DNA of 64,000 bases from Lactobacillus bombicola (GCF_900112665.1 NZ_FOMN01000007.1:1-64000), one strand, 5' to 3'; counted from the first letter of the stretch, positions 1 through 8,243 are shown. The notes: generated from the sequence alone by a model not told the origin. Made by a program: numbers and translations.

Positions 1-47
1 CGTGAGGTTTGGAGCGGACTAGTACTAATCAGTCGAGGACTTGACCA
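1..47 (+). rRNA. 23S rRNA, 3' end (partial)
   Basis: The first bases carry the conserved 3' end of Firmicutes 23S rRNA, including the run around GGAGCGGACTAGTACTAATC and the GTCGAGGACTTGACC tail. The 5S gene follows about 80 bases later, as expected for an rRNA operon. The gene begins outside the window and its exact 3' end is approximate. Confidence 0.9.
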
Positions 48-130
48 AAAGCGAAGGCAGTCAAAGAAGAGAGTGGAACGGTTTTTTCGAAGGATAATAT
101 TTAGTTTTGAGTGTAAAAGCTCAAAAAGAA

Positions 131-247
131 GTACGGTGGCAAGAGCAAGAAGGAAACACCTGTAACCATGCCGAACACAGAAGTTAAGCTTCTTAACGCC
201 GAGAGTAGTTGGTGGGAGACTGCCTGCGAGGGTAGGACGTTGCCGTG
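131..247 (+). rRNA. 5S rRNA
   Basis: The sequence starts at GTACGGTGGC and ends at TTGCCGTGC, whose termini pair as in 5S helix I. It carries the conserved CCGAACACAGAAGTTAAGC core. The length is about 117 nt. It sits between the 23S tail and tRNA-Asn, so it is the last rRNA of the operon. Ends may be off by one or two bases. Confidence 0.93.
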
Positions 248-259
248 CTTTTTTAATAT

Positions 260-332
260 TCCGGCTTAGCTCAGTTGGTAGAGCGCTTGACTGTTAATCA
301 AGATGTCGTCAGTTCGAGTCTGACAGCCGGAG
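260..332 (+). tRNA. tRNA-Asn (GTT)
   Basis: A complete cloverleaf is seen. The acceptor stem pairs TCCGGCT with AGCCGGA, the D arm contains AGCTCAGTTGGTAGAGC, and the T arm contains GTTCGAGTC. The anticodon loop CTGTTAA gives anticodon GTT at 293-295. CCA is not encoded. It is probably co-transcribed with the rRNA operon and is followed by a terminator. Confidence 0.95.
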
Positions 333-339
333 CAAGGTT

Positions 340-369
340 AAAAAAGAAGGTCTAATGACCTTCTTTTTT
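340..369 (+). terminator. Terminator of the rRNA/tRNA operon
   Basis: AAAAAAGAAGGTC and GACCTTCTTTTTT pair around a TAAT loop, followed by a T run. It closes the rRNA-5S-tRNA-Asn transcript. Confidence 0.9.
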
Positions 370-411
370 TGTTTATGAAAATTAAATTAGTGGCACTAAA
401 AGTTTAGTGAG

Positions 412-443
412 AGCGTGACTTAAACGCTTTTAAAAGGTACAAT
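412..443 (+). promoter_or_regulatory. Candidate control region of manLMN
   Basis: A TACAAT -10-like box lies at 438-443 with only a weak -35 (TGACTT near 416-421). An inverted repeat AGCGT/ACGCT (412-416 and 424-428, 7-base spacer) overlaps the space between them and could be an operator. These are read by eye. A sigma-54 promoter was considered and rejected because only the -24 half is present. Confidence 0.35.
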
Positions 444-481
444 ATAAGTATATATATATTTTATTTAAAGGAGGAATTTTC

Positions 482-1492
482 ATGGTAGGGATTGTATTGG
501 CAAGCCATGGTGGATTTGCGGATGGAATTGCCCAGTCTGCAGAAATGCTCTTTGGCGAGCAATCCAATTTTGCTCATGTCATTTTGAGACCTGATGAAGG
601 ACCCGATGATATTAGAGGAAAAATGGAAGAGTCGATTTCTTCATTCGATAGCCAAGATGAGGTACTGCTATTAGTTGATTTATGGGGTGGTACTCCGTTT
701 AATCAGGCTAGCGGATTACTTGAAAGTCATCCATCCTGGGCAGTGGTTTCTGGAATGAATTTACCAATGGTTGTTGAGGCTTTAACACAAAGAATGACTA
801 ATCCAGAGGCTAGTGCTCATGAAATTGCAACAGCAATCATTGCTCCAGCAAAGGATGGCATTAAGACCAAGCCGACTAATTTGATGTCTGAGATGCAAAC
901 ACAAACAGTTGCTTCATCAGATAAATCTGAAGAAATTAAGAATAAATCTATTCCAGAAGGAACAGTAGTTGGTGATGGTCATATAAAATATGTATTGGCT
1001 AGAATTGATTCACGTTTATTACACGGACAAGTTGCCACAGGTTGGATTCCAGCAATGCATCCAGATCGTGTAATTGTTGTATCAGATCGTGTTGCTAAAG
1101 ATGATATGCGCAAAAGCATGATTCGCGAAGCTGCCCCTGCTGGTGTTAAAGCGCATACCGTACCATTAGCAAAAATGGTGGAAATTGCTAATGATCCGCG
1201 CTTTGGTAATACTCATGCTTTACTTCTTTTTGAAAATCCAGAAGATGTATTAAAAGCAGTTAAGGCGGGAATCGACATAAAAACAATCAATGTAGGTTCA
1301 ATGTCTTATAGTGTTGGTGATGTAAATGCTAATAACGTTTTATCGATGAATCAAGAAGATGTAGACACTTTTCATGAACTTAAAAAAATGGGTATTAAGT
1401 TTGATGTGCGTAAAGTACCAAATGATAAACCTGGTAACATGGATGCAATTTTGAGTAAAGCGCAAAGTTTGCTTAATGAGCAGAATAAATAG
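482..1492 (+). CDS. manL: PTS mannose/glucose transporter EIIAB, ManL
   Basis: Cytoplasmic phosphoryl-transfer subunit of a mannose-family PTS, carrying phosphate from HPr to the incoming sugar. The 336-residue protein fuses an EIIA domain (about 1-130, phosphorylated His9 in the SHGGFADG motif) to an EIIB domain (about 168-336, His181 in SRLLHGQ) through a linker of about 35 residues rich in charge, Ser and Thr. The ATG follows GGAGG with good spacing. It heads manL-manM-manN-manO. In lactobacilli this fused type is usually the main glucose/mannose PTS and takes part in catabolite control; that role is from family knowledge. Confidence 0.93.
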   Translation: MVGIVLASHGGFADGIAQSAEMLFGEQSNFAHVILRPDEGPDDIRGKMEESISSFDSQDEVLLLVDLWGGTPFNQASGLLESHPSWAVVSGMNLPMVVEALTQRMTNPEASAHEIATAIIAPAKDGIKTKPTNLMSEMQTQTVASSDKSEEIKNKSIPEGTVVGDGHIKYVLARIDSRLLHGQVATGWIPAMHPDRVIVVSDRVAKDDMRKSMIREAAPAGVKAHTVPLAKMVEIANDPRFGNTHALLLFENPEDVLKAVKAGIDIKTINVGSMSYSVGDVNANNVLSMNQEDVDTFHELKKMGIKFDVRKVPNDKPGNMDAILSKAQSLLNEQNK

Positions 1493-1503
1493 GGGAGTAT
1501 AAT

Positions 1504-2310
1504 ATGAACACTATTCAAATGGTTTTAGTGGTCCTTGTTGCCTTTCTTGCAGGTATGGAAGGTATTTTGGACCAGTGGGAATTTCATCAACCTTTGGTTG
1601 CTTGTACACTAATTGGTTTAGTAACAGGACATTTAGATTTAGGTATTATTTTAGGTGGGCAATTACAAATGATTGCCCTTGGTTGGGCTAATATTGGGGC
1701 CGCTGTTGCTCCAGATGCAGCCCTAGCATCGGTTGCATCTGCCATTATTTTAGTTCAAAGCGGACAAGGTACTAAAGGAATTGGAATGGCAACTGGTATT
1801 GCAATGCCTTTAGCAGTTGCTGGATTGTTTTTAACAATGATTGTCAGAACAATTTCAACTGCTATTGCACATATTATGGATGCTGATGCCAAAAAAGGTA
1901 ATTGGCGCAAAATTAATATGTGGCAATGGATTGCAGTTTGCTTACAAGGATTAAGAATTGCTGTTCCTGCTGCATTGCTTTTGGCAATTCCAGCTTCAAC
2001 GGTTAAATATTGGCTAGGCTTAATGCCAACTTGGCTTAACGAAGGTATGTCAATTGGTGGTGCCATGGTTGTAGCAGTGGGTTATGCAATGGTAATTAAC
2101 ATGATGGCAAGCCGTGAGGTTTGGCCATTCTTTGCGATTGGGTTTGCTTTAGCTGCAATTAAGGACTTAACTTTAATCGCTTTAGGTGCAATTGGTTTGG
2201 CAATGGCCTTAATGTACTTAGCACTTGAATCTCAAGGCAATAGCAATAATTCAAGTACAAATAATGAAGGTACCGGCGATCCACTCGGCGATATTATTGA
2301 TGATTATTAA
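1504..2310 (+). CDS. manM: PTS mannose/glucose EIIC, ManM
   Basis: Integral membrane component that, with EIID, forms the sugar channel. It is 268 residues and mostly hydrophobic, with the family segment GQLQMIALGWANIGAAVAPD near residues 52-71. The tail is polar and acidic (Asn/Ser-rich, then Asp-rich), as in the other mannose-family EIIC proteins of this window. It starts 11 bases after manL and is clearly co-transcribed. In L. lactis and Listeria the homologous EIIC/EIID pair is the receptor of class IIa bacteriocins; this is known of the family, not visible here. Confidence 0.93.
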   Translation: MNTIQMVLVVLVAFLAGMEGILDQWEFHQPLVACTLIGLVTGHLDLGIILGGQLQMIALGWANIGAAVAPDAALASVASAIILVQSGQGTKGIGMATGIAMPLAVAGLFLTMIVRTISTAIAHIMDADAKKGNWRKINMWQWIAVCLQGLRIAVPAALLLAIPASTVKYWLGLMPTWLNEGMSIGGAMVVAVGYAMVINMMASREVWPFFAIGFALAAIKDLTLIALGAIGLAMALMYLALESQGNSNNSSTNNEGTGDPLGDIIDDY

Positions 2311-2339
2311 AGTGATATTTAAGAGGAGGAGAGTTTATT

Positions 2340-3254
2340 ATGGCTGATCAAAAAATAAAATTAACTAAAGCCGATCGCTTCAAAGTTATGTGGCATTCAC
2401 AATTTTTGCAGGCTTCATGGAACTATGAAAGAATGCAAAATGGCGGTTTTGCTTATTCCCTAATTCCAGCATTACGAAAGTTATATCCTAATCAAGAGGA
2501 CATGGCGGCAGCACTAGAGCGTCATTTAGTATTCTTTAACGTACACCCTTATTTGGTTTCGCCAATTTTAGGAGTTACCTTAGCTTTAGAAGAGGACAAA
2601 GCTAATGGTGCTCCAGTTGGTGACGAAGCAGTCCAAGGAGTTAAGGTTGGAATGATGGGTCCCCTAGCCGGTGTTGGCGACCCAGTCTTTTGGTATACTG
2701 TGCGTCCTATCGTTGGAGCATTAGGTGCTTCAATGGCAATTCAGGGCAACATTTTAGGACCAGTTTTATTCTTTGTTATATGGAATGTAATTAGAATTGC
2801 CTTTATGTGGTATACACAGGAATTTGGCTATCGGGCAGGTTCAGCGATTACTAATGATATGTCAGGCGGATTACTGCAAAAGGTAACGCGTGGAGCGTCC
2901 ATGATGGGAATGTTTGTCCTAGGTTCTTTAATTGAACGCTGGGTCAATATTAAATTTACGCCAATTGTTTCCCAAACGCCAATTCAAAAGGGTGGTTACA
3001 TTGATTGGAATACCCTGCCAGCAGGTGCTAAAGGAATCCAACAAGCTTTAATTGCTCAAAGTAATGGTTTATCCTTGACTAAATTTAAGGTGACTACCTT
3101 GCAAAATAATTTGGATACCTTGATTCCTGGTTTAGCTGGTTTATTATTAACCTTCTTGTGTATGTGGCTTTTGAAGAAGAAAGTATCCCCAATAGTGATT
3201 ATTATTGCTATTTTCATTATTGGTGTTGGCTTACACGTTTTGCATGTGCTCTAA
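2340..3254 (+). CDS. manN: PTS mannose/glucose EIID, ManN
   Basis: Membrane partner of ManM, 304 residues. The N-terminal part has the family signature for EIID (QASWNYERMQNGGFAYSLIP near 25-44) and the GPLAGVGDPVFW motif. A hydrophobic C-terminal segment anchors it. GAGGAGAG precedes the ATG, 29 bases after manM. The end of the gene is adjacent to the start of manO, which suggests translational coupling. Confidence 0.93.
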   Translation: MADQKIKLTKADRFKVMWHSQFLQASWNYERMQNGGFAYSLIPALRKLYPNQEDMAAALERHLVFFNVHPYLVSPILGVTLALEEDKANGAPVGDEAVQGVKVGMMGPLAGVGDPVFWYTVRPIVGALGASMAIQGNILGPVLFFVIWNVIRIAFMWYTQEFGYRAGSAITNDMSGGLLQKVTRGASMMGMFVLGSLIERWVNIKFTPIVSQTPIQKGGYIDWNTLPAGAKGIQQALIAQSNGLSLTKFKVTTLQNNLDTLIPGLAGLLLTFLCMWLLKKKVSPIVIIIAIFIIGVGLHVLHVL

Positions 3255-3258
3255 TAAA

Positions 3259-3621
3259 ATGGTTGAATCAAGTAACAACAAGGTTGATTTTACTACTAAT
3301 GCAACATGGTTTCGGGGAATTTCAACTTATGGCAAAGCCATGATTGGAAATAAAGCATTTGAATTTTATAATGATCGTAATATTTCTGATTATGTCCAAA
3401 TTCCATGGACAGAAGTAACTTATATTGTAGCGGATGTCCATTTCGGTGGTCGATATATTCCAAGGTTTGAAATTCGAACAAAAGTAAACGGTAAATTTAT
3501 TTTTTCTACAAGAAATAATAAGAAAACTTTACGTGCAATTAGAAATTATGTTCCAGCTGATCGAATGCGGCAAGCATTGGGGTTATGGCAAAAAATAAAG
3601 CAAAGGTTGATACATAATTAA
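3259..3621 (+). CDS. manO: DUF956 family protein, ManO
   Basis: A soluble protein of about 120 residues of the DUF956 family, which is regularly the last gene of manLMN operons in Lactobacillales; its function is not settled and a regulatory role has been proposed. I chose the ATG at 3259, 4 bases after the manN stop. Longer readings (ATG 3244 or 3205) would overlap manN and add a non-family N-terminus. No clear ribosome binding site is present, so it probably depends on coupling to manN. A terminator follows at once. Confidence 0.8.
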   Translation: MVESSNNKVDFTTNATWFRGISTYGKAMIGNKAFEFYNDRNISDYVQIPWTEVTYIVADVHFGGRYIPRFEIRTKVNGKFIFSTRNNKKTLRAIRNYVPADRMRQALGLWQKIKQRLIHN

Positions 3622-3653
3622 AAAATCTTAGGTCAAAAGATCTAAGATTTTTT
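3619..3653. terminator. Terminator between manO and the permease
   Basis: AAAAAATCTTAG pairs with CTAAGATTTTTT around a short loop. The A and T runs on both sides let it serve both the man operon and the convergent permease gene. Confidence 0.88.
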
Positions 3654-3664
3654 GTTATCTATGT

Positions 3665-5029
3665 TTATTCTTGATGGCGAATTTTAACTAAACTAAATAA
3701 AATAATAAAAATTAATAGTGCAGCAATCATTGCAATTCGATTTTCTGGCAAAAAGAGTAATAAAATAATCATTATGATAAAGAAGACTAGAGTAGCAAAA
3801 TCTAAATAAGGAAACCAAGGCATTTTAAAATCGGTTAATTCTTGTTCCTTTGTTTGTTTACGATATGCAATATGGGTAAGCAACATTAGACACCAAATAA
3901 TCAAGAACATACTAGTTGAAGTCGAAGAAATAAAATTAAATGCATTATTTCCAATTAAAATGATAACTAAGGGAGCTAATTCCATTAAAACAGCAGATAG
4001 GATAAGTGCGTTTTGTGGAAGTTTTCGGTGTAACTGGCCAAAAGTATGATTCCATTTACCTTTGCCTTGATAGGTAACCGAGAAAAGTAGCCTGCCTGCA
4101 CTGTACAAAAAACTATTAGTAGCTGAAACAGCCGCGGAAATTACTACAAAGTTAATTAGTGAGCCAGCATTTTGGATACCAGTTGCAGCCAAGGTTTGGA
4201 CAAAAGGACTGGAGTTAGTCGCAACCTTATTCCAGGGAATTACGACTAAAATCGCCACAATTGCTAAAACATAAAATAAGATGATTCTCATAGGTACTTC
4301 GTTAATTGCTTTTTTTATGGTTTTGGCTGGATTTTGGGCTTCGGCTGCAGTTAAGCCAACTAGTTCTACGCCGACAAAACTAAAGATAACCATCTGAAAG
4401 CCAGAGAAAAAGCCAATGCTACCTTTGGCAAATAGGCCACCGTGACTGTTTAGATTGGCAAAAGTAACTGGGCCCAGACTAGTTTTGCTACCTGTTAATA
4501 AGAGGTAAAAGACCAAAATGACGAAGGCGATAATTGTTACAATTTTAATAATTGCAAAGCTAAATTCCAAATTACCAAAAAAACGTGCGGACAGTAAGTT
4601 AATAATTAATAATACTGCCACTGTTATTAATCCAGGTAGCCAAGTTGGCAGGCGAGGAAACCAATATTGGAAATAAATTCCTAGAGCAGTCATTTCCGCC
4701 ATCCCCAATGTGACCCAGCTAATCCAATAAAGATAACCTGAAATCAGACCTATATCTTTACCTAAGTATTTTTTGATAAAGTCGATGTAGGTATGCTTTG
4801 ATAAATCTGAAACAATTAGTTCACCTAGAGCACGCATTAATAAAAATAAAAAAATTCCCACAATAACGTAAATTAAGAGGACACTTGGACCAGCTCGGCG
4901 GATACTATTGCCGACACCTAAAAATAAGCCTGTGCCGATTGTTCCACCTAAGGCAATTAATTGAATATGGGCGTTAGTTAGGGTTCGTTCATAACCACTA
5001 TTATTGTTTTCTTCATCTTTTTCATTCAT
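3665..5029 (-). CDS. APC-family amino acid permease
   Basis: Secondary amino acid transporter of the AAT branch of the APC superfamily, 454 residues with about 12 membrane segments. The first segment carries the AAT signature (IALGGTIGTGLFLGVG at about 26-41) and TAAEAQNPAKTI lies near the middle, both typical of amino acid/proton symporters. The start follows GGAGAAATCTA. It is convergent with manO and divergent from a GNAT gene. The substrate cannot be read from the sequence. Confidence 0.88.
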   Translation of the reverse strand: MNEKDEENNNSGYERTLTNAHIQLIALGGTIGTGLFLGVGNSIRRAGPSVLLIYVIVGIFLFLLMRALGELIVSDLSKHTYIDFIKKYLGKDIGLISGYLYWISWVTLGMAEMTALGIYFQYWFPRLPTWLPGLITVAVLLIINLLSARFFGNLEFSFAIIKIVTIIAFVILVFYLLLTGSKTSLGPVTFANLNSHGGLFAKGSIGFFSGFQMVIFSFVGVELVGLTAAEAQNPAKTIKKAINEVPMRIILFYVLAIVAILVVIPWNKVATNSSPFVQTLAATGIQNAGSLINFVVISAAVSATNSFLYSAGRLLFSVTYQGKGKWNHTFGQLHRKLPQNALILSAVLMELAPLVIILIGNNAFNFISSTSTSMFLIIWCLMLLTHIAYRKQTKEQELTDFKMPWFPYLDFATLVFFIIMIILLLFLPENRIAMIAALLIFIILFSLVKIRHQE

Positions 5030-5130
5030 TAGATTTCTCCGAAACTATAAAATATTACATTGATATTACAATAGTCGATTATAGCATTTATTAAATTGAC
5101 ATGCTTATATAAAGATGAAAATTTTTTGAG

Positions 5131-5158
5131 TTGACAATTATTTTGATAATTGTATGAT
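5131..5158 (+). promoter_or_regulatory. Sigma-A promoter of the GNAT gene
   Basis: TTGACA at 5131-5136 and TATGAT at 5153-5158 with a 16-base spacer. AAAGGAGATAATC and the start codon follow. Confidence 0.75.
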
Positions 5159-5193
5159 GAGTTTAATTAAGGATTTGTTAAAGGAGATAATCA

Positions 5194-5742
5194 ATGTTTG
5201 TTTTAGCTACTTTTTCGTTGAACAATTTATCCATTAAGTTAGTTTTCCCGGAAACAAGTCATGCGCAAAGTTTATATAATCTTATTGAGCAGGATCGATC
5301 AGAATTATCACGCTTCTTGCCTTGGGCGAATGAAATAAATGCGCTTCAGGATGAACTTGCTTTTATTAAGCTTATGCGAAGTGAGACCGCAGAATATAAA
5401 AAATTGGCATTAGTGATTCTTGTGAATAACCAGCCAGCGGGTATGGTTGATCTGCATGATATAAAGCTAAATCATCAAAGTGCGGAAATTGGTTATTGGC
5501 TTGGACAAAAATATCAGGGTAAAGGAATTATGACTGAATCGGTAAAACGTTTGGTACAAATTTCATTTAGTAATTTAAGTTTGCATCGTTTAAACCTCTT
5601 GGCCGATCATCGAAATAAAGCTAGTAGAGCAATAGCACAAAGATTAAAATTTGATCACGTAGCATTATTGAAAGATGAAGTAAAATATCACGGACAGTTT
5701 TGTGATATGGATTTGTATACCGTAATTAATTCGACAAACTAA
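5194..5742 (+). CDS. GNAT acetyltransferase, RimJ/RimL type
   Basis: A 182-residue acetyl-CoA-dependent N-acetyltransferase of the ribosomal-protein-serine acetyltransferase type. The core shows GYWLGQKYQGKGIMTESV (acetyl-CoA site, GQKYQGKG resembling RxxGxG/A) and the usual C-terminal HRLNLLADHRNKASRAIAQR segment. The gene has its own promoter and a strong binding site (AAAGGAGA). The acceptor (protein N-terminus, small molecule) is unknown. Confidence 0.85.
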   Translation: MFVLATFSLNNLSIKLVFPETSHAQSLYNLIEQDRSELSRFLPWANEINALQDELAFIKLMRSETAEYKKLALVILVNNQPAGMVDLHDIKLNHQSAEIGYWLGQKYQGKGIMTESVKRLVQISFSNLSLHRLNLLADHRNKASRAIAQRLKFDHVALLKDEVKYHGQFCDMDLYTVINSTN

Positions 5743-5779
5743 AAAATGGACTGGTATTTATCACCAGTACATTTTTTTA
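5742..5779. terminator. Terminator between GNAT and galE
   Basis: ACTGGT and ACCAGT pair around ATTTATC, flanked by A-rich and T-rich runs, so it can end both convergent genes. Confidence 0.75.
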
Positions 5780-5781
5780 GT

Positions 5782-6771
5782 TTAATCTTCATAACCATTA
5801 GGATGAGCTTGGTGCCATTGCCAAGCACTGGTAATGAGCTCTTCCGCACTTTCAAATTGGGGCTGCCAGTGTAAGATAGTTCTAGCTTTAGTAGAATCAG
5901 CAACAAGACTATCTGGATCACCGCTACGTCTTGGTCCGATTTTATATGGAATTTGAATTCCGGTAACCTTGCGCGCAGCTTGCAAAATTTCTAAATTAGA
6001 GTAGCCGTGTTCAGTACCTAAATTAAAGACATCTGATAGGTTAGTTTTGATTAAATATTGTAGTGCTAAAATATGAGCATCGATTAGATCGGTTACTTGA
6101 ATGTAGTCACGTACATTAGTACCATCTTGTGTATCGTAGTCATTACCAAAAATAGTGAACTTATTATCCCCCTTAACAGCACTATTTAAAATATTGGGAA
6201 TAAGATGTGTTTCAAGTGCATGGTCTTCACCTGTTTGTCCATCCTTTGATGCCCCGGCAACGTTGAAATATCTTAGCGCAACTGATTTTATACCATTAGC
6301 TTTGTCGGCCCAGTGCATGATTTTTTCCATCATTAATTTGGTATCACCATATGGATTAATTGGATTTAATGGTGAATCTTCAGTAATTGGTAACTTTTTA
6401 GGGATGCCATAAGTCGCAGCACTAGAAGAAAAGACCAGGTAATTCACCCTTGCATCCCGCATTGCCTCAAGAAGGGCAATCATTCCCCAAACATTATTAT
6501 CGTAATACTTGAGGGGATTTTTCATTGACTCTGGTACTAGTGAATAGGCTGCAAAGTGCATAACAGCATCAATTTTTTCATTACGCAGAATTTGACTTAC
6601 TAAAAATTTATTTTTAAGGTCGCCTTGATAAAACTTGGCGCGATTGTCTACAGCCAGACGATGACCTGTGTATAAAGCATCAAGCACAACCACTTCGTAC
6701 CCGTTATCCAGTAATTGTTTAACTGCATTTGAACCTATGTAGCCGGCTCCACCAATAACTAATATACGCAT
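5782..6771 (-). CDS. galE: UDP-glucose 4-epimerase
   Basis: Interconverts UDP-glucose and UDP-galactose, the last step of the Leloir pathway and a source of UDP-galactose for cell-surface glycans. 329 residues of the extended SDR family: NAD-binding GGAGYIGS at 7-14, catalytic Tyr141 and Lys145 in YGDTK, and SSSAAT at 115-120. A start 12 bases further upstream (6783) is possible, but GGAGG lies between the two ATGs at the right distance from the one at 6771. It is a stand-alone gene with no galK or galT nearby, and a CcpA-like site lies just upstream. Confidence 0.93.
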   Translation of the reverse strand: MRILVIGGAGYIGSNAVKQLLDNGYEVVVLDALYTGHRLAVDNRAKFYQGDLKNKFLVSQILRNEKIDAVMHFAAYSLVPESMKNPLKYYDNNVWGMIALLEAMRDARVNYLVFSSSAATYGIPKKLPITEDSPLNPINPYGDTKLMMEKIMHWADKANGIKSVALRYFNVAGASKDGQTGEDHALETHLIPNILNSAVKGDNKFTIFGNDYDTQDGTNVRDYIQVTDLIDAHILALQYLIKTNLSDVFNLGTEHGYSNLEILQAARKVTGIQIPYKIGPRRSGDPDSLVADSTKARTILHWQPQFESAEELITSAWQWHQAHPNGYED

Positions 6772-6786
6772 TTTTGCCTCCATGTT

Positions 6787-6800
6787 TGTAACCGTTTAAA
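6787..6800. promoter_or_regulatory. Candidate cre (CcpA site) upstream of galE
   Basis: TGTAACCGTTTAAA matches the cre consensus TGWNANCGNTNWCA at all but one fixed position. It lies 16 bases upstream of the chosen galE start, where a bound repressor would block transcription. Confidence 0.5.
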
Positions 6801-6847
6801 TAAATTTTAGCATAAATTGGTAAATTATTTATATAAATTACTACTAA

Positions 6848-6876
6848 TTGACACCAGGTAGTTTTTGCACTACATT
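6848..6876 (+). promoter_or_regulatory. Promoter of the oxidoreductase gene
   Basis: TTGACA at 6848-6853 and TACATT at 6871-6876, spacer 17. The -35 box contains the TTG that could be mistaken for an upstream start of the following gene. Confidence 0.75.
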
Positions 6877-6913
6877 AATTTTAAGTAAGTCAATTCAGAG
6901 GGGAAGTAAGCCA

Positions 6914-7672
6914 ATGATTCACAATTCAACCATTGATCAGCAAATTAATCACAGATCGATTAGAAAGTTTAAAGCCCAATCGTTAACAACCGAACAATTA
7001 ACAACCTTATTCACAGTTTTTCAGCATACGGCTACAAGTCTATTTATGCAAAATACGACTCTCTTGCACATTACTGATGAGGAAAAACGAGCAAAAATAC
7101 GGCAATTGTGTAACCAAAAGTATGTAGGGGCAGAAGGCGAATTATTTATTTTTATAGTTGATCTGTATCGTAATCAGCAGATTCGCCAGCAACTAGGTCA
7201 AGATGATGGTCGAGTGCATACAACTGATCTTTTTATGCAAGGAATGGACGATACCTTACTTGCATGGCAAAATGTGGCTAATGCGGTGGAAAGTATGGGA
7301 CTAGGTTATGTGCCACTGGGGACAATTAATGACCATCCACTAGCACTACTTGAGGTGCTGGATTTACCGAAACTAACTTTTCCTGCACTGGGGATGCAGG
7401 TAGGGGTCCCCGATCAAAACCCACAATTAAAGCCACGTTTACCCCTAAAATTCACTACGTTTGAAAATAATTATCCACAAAATTTCAATGTTGCTAAGTT
7501 AAAAGACTATGACCAAACTGTGGAAAAATATTATGATTTACGAGCAACTAATCACCGCATTGATTCTTTTACCAAACAAATAACCGGGGCCAAGTTGGAT
7601 AATAAAAAAATTGATCGCGACCAGTTACCTCAATTGCTGCATCAGCAGGGCTTATGTCTTGACTGGAAATAA
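6914..7672 (+). CDS. NADPH-dependent FMN oxidoreductase, nitroreductase family
   Basis: A 252-residue flavoprotein of the NfsA/FrxA-like branch of the nitroreductase family, using NAD(P)H to reduce flavins, quinones or nitro compounds. The N-terminal INHRSIRKFK motif is the FMN-binding signature, and the ANAVESMGLGYVPLGTI region is typical of the oxygen-insensitive type. The start at 6914 is preceded by GAGGGGAAG; the in-frame TTG at 6848 lies in the promoter. Single-gene unit with its own terminator. The physiological substrate is unknown. Confidence 0.85.
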   Translation: MIHNSTIDQQINHRSIRKFKAQSLTTEQLTTLFTVFQHTATSLFMQNTTLLHITDEEKRAKIRQLCNQKYVGAEGELFIFIVDLYRNQQIRQQLGQDDGRVHTTDLFMQGMDDTLLAWQNVANAVESMGLGYVPLGTINDHPLALLEVLDLPKLTFPALGMQVGVPDQNPQLKPRLPLKFTTFENNYPQNFNVAKLKDYDQTVEKYYDLRATNHRIDSFTKQITGAKLDNKKIDRDQLPQLLHQQGLCLDWK

Positions 7673-7677
7673 TAAAT

Positions 7678-7709
7678 AAAAGTCATTCATTTGATTGCAT
7701 GACTTTTTT
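7678..7709 (+). terminator. Terminator of the oxidoreductase gene
   Basis: AAAAGTCAT pairs with ATGACTTTT, followed by a T run. Confidence 0.85.
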
Positions 7710-7741
7710 TGTTTTGGTATAATTTGAATGTTATCAAAAGC

Positions 7742-7814
7742 GCTGATTTAGCTCAGTTGGTAGAGCGTTTCCCTCGTAAAGAAAAGGTCGCCAGTTCGAC
7801 TCTGGCAATCAGCA
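7742..7814 (+). tRNA. tRNA-Thr (CGT)
   Basis: The acceptor stem is GCTGATT/AATCAGC with discriminator A, and the D and T arms are regular. The anticodon loop CTCGTAA gives CGT at 7775-7777. The anticodon stem is TTTCC/AGAAA, so the pair next to the loop is C-A rather than Watson-Crick; the rest of the fold is sound. Confidence 0.9.
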
Positions 7815-7835
7815 TAATAAAGGCAAATATAGCAT

Positions 7836-7875
7836 TAAAGTCCGTTGTATTAATCTTGATATGACGGGCTTTTGT
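7836..7875 (+). terminator. Terminator after tRNA-Thr
   Basis: AAAGTCCGT and ACGGGCTTT pair with one G-U around a 16-base loop, followed by T-rich sequence. Confidence 0.6.
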
Positions 7876-8243
7876 TTGTTATAAAGTATTTTAAATAGTT
7901 GTAAATTAATGTGAATTGTTGTGGTTAGTCACATTACAGGTCACACAAAGTAAAATAAATAAGAAATTTGTTGTCATTAATTTTTGTGGAATTAACATAA
8001 CCTTTGATGCAGCAAGCTTAATTGCCTGCTTTTTTGTGTGACTGAGTGTGACTAGAAATAATTTGATACGTAAACACATATTAATTAATTTCAAAGTCAT
8101 GTAACTATACAAAGAAATTAAAAAGATGTAAAATTTGTTCAATTAAATAATTTGAGGTTGGAGTTATTGAAACTTTCAAGATTTGCTTCTTTGGGTCAGG
8201 AAGCAACTTGGAAGTTTTTTTGTTTATGGAGATAAAAATATTT
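7876..8243 (+). other. Non-coding leader region before the antiporter
   Basis: No convincing gene is seen. A 10-base inverted repeat (GTCACACAAA at 7940-7949, TTTGTGTGAC at 8033-8042) encloses about 80 bases. A weak hairpin (AGCAAGC/GCCTGCT, 8011-8030) before a T run could be a terminator. The strongest structure is the hairpin at 8170-8217, listed separately. Confidence 0.4.
8170..8220 (+). terminator. Terminator-like hairpin in the antiporter leader
   Basis: Outer stem AAACTTTCAAG (8170-8180) with CTTGGAAGTTT (8207-8217), and inner stem TTGCTTC (8183-8189) with GAAGCAA (8200-8206), then a run of T. No + strand protein gene lies upstream, and the antiporter start is 24 bases downstream, so an attenuator or riboswitch expression platform is more likely than a plain gene-end terminator. 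Confidence 0.65.

Noticed and set aside
391-406. A TGGCAC word upstream of manL that recalls the -24 half of a sigma-54 promoter, as used by some mannose PTS operons
   Set aside because: The -12 TTGC half is absent at the required spacing, and no sigma-54 activator gene is in the window.
3205-3258. A longer DUF956 protein starting inside manN
   Set aside because: It would overlap manN by 50 bases and add a non-family N-terminus; ATG 3259 gives the family start.
3158-3343. A 61-residue + strand frame across the manN/manO junction
   Set aside because: It overlaps both genes out of frame and has no binding site; a shadow frame.
7906-8142. A 78-residue minus-strand frame between tRNA-Thr and the antiporter
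   Set aside because: Composition is low-complexity, no binding site is seen and it spans repeats and a hairpin in an A/T-rich leader.
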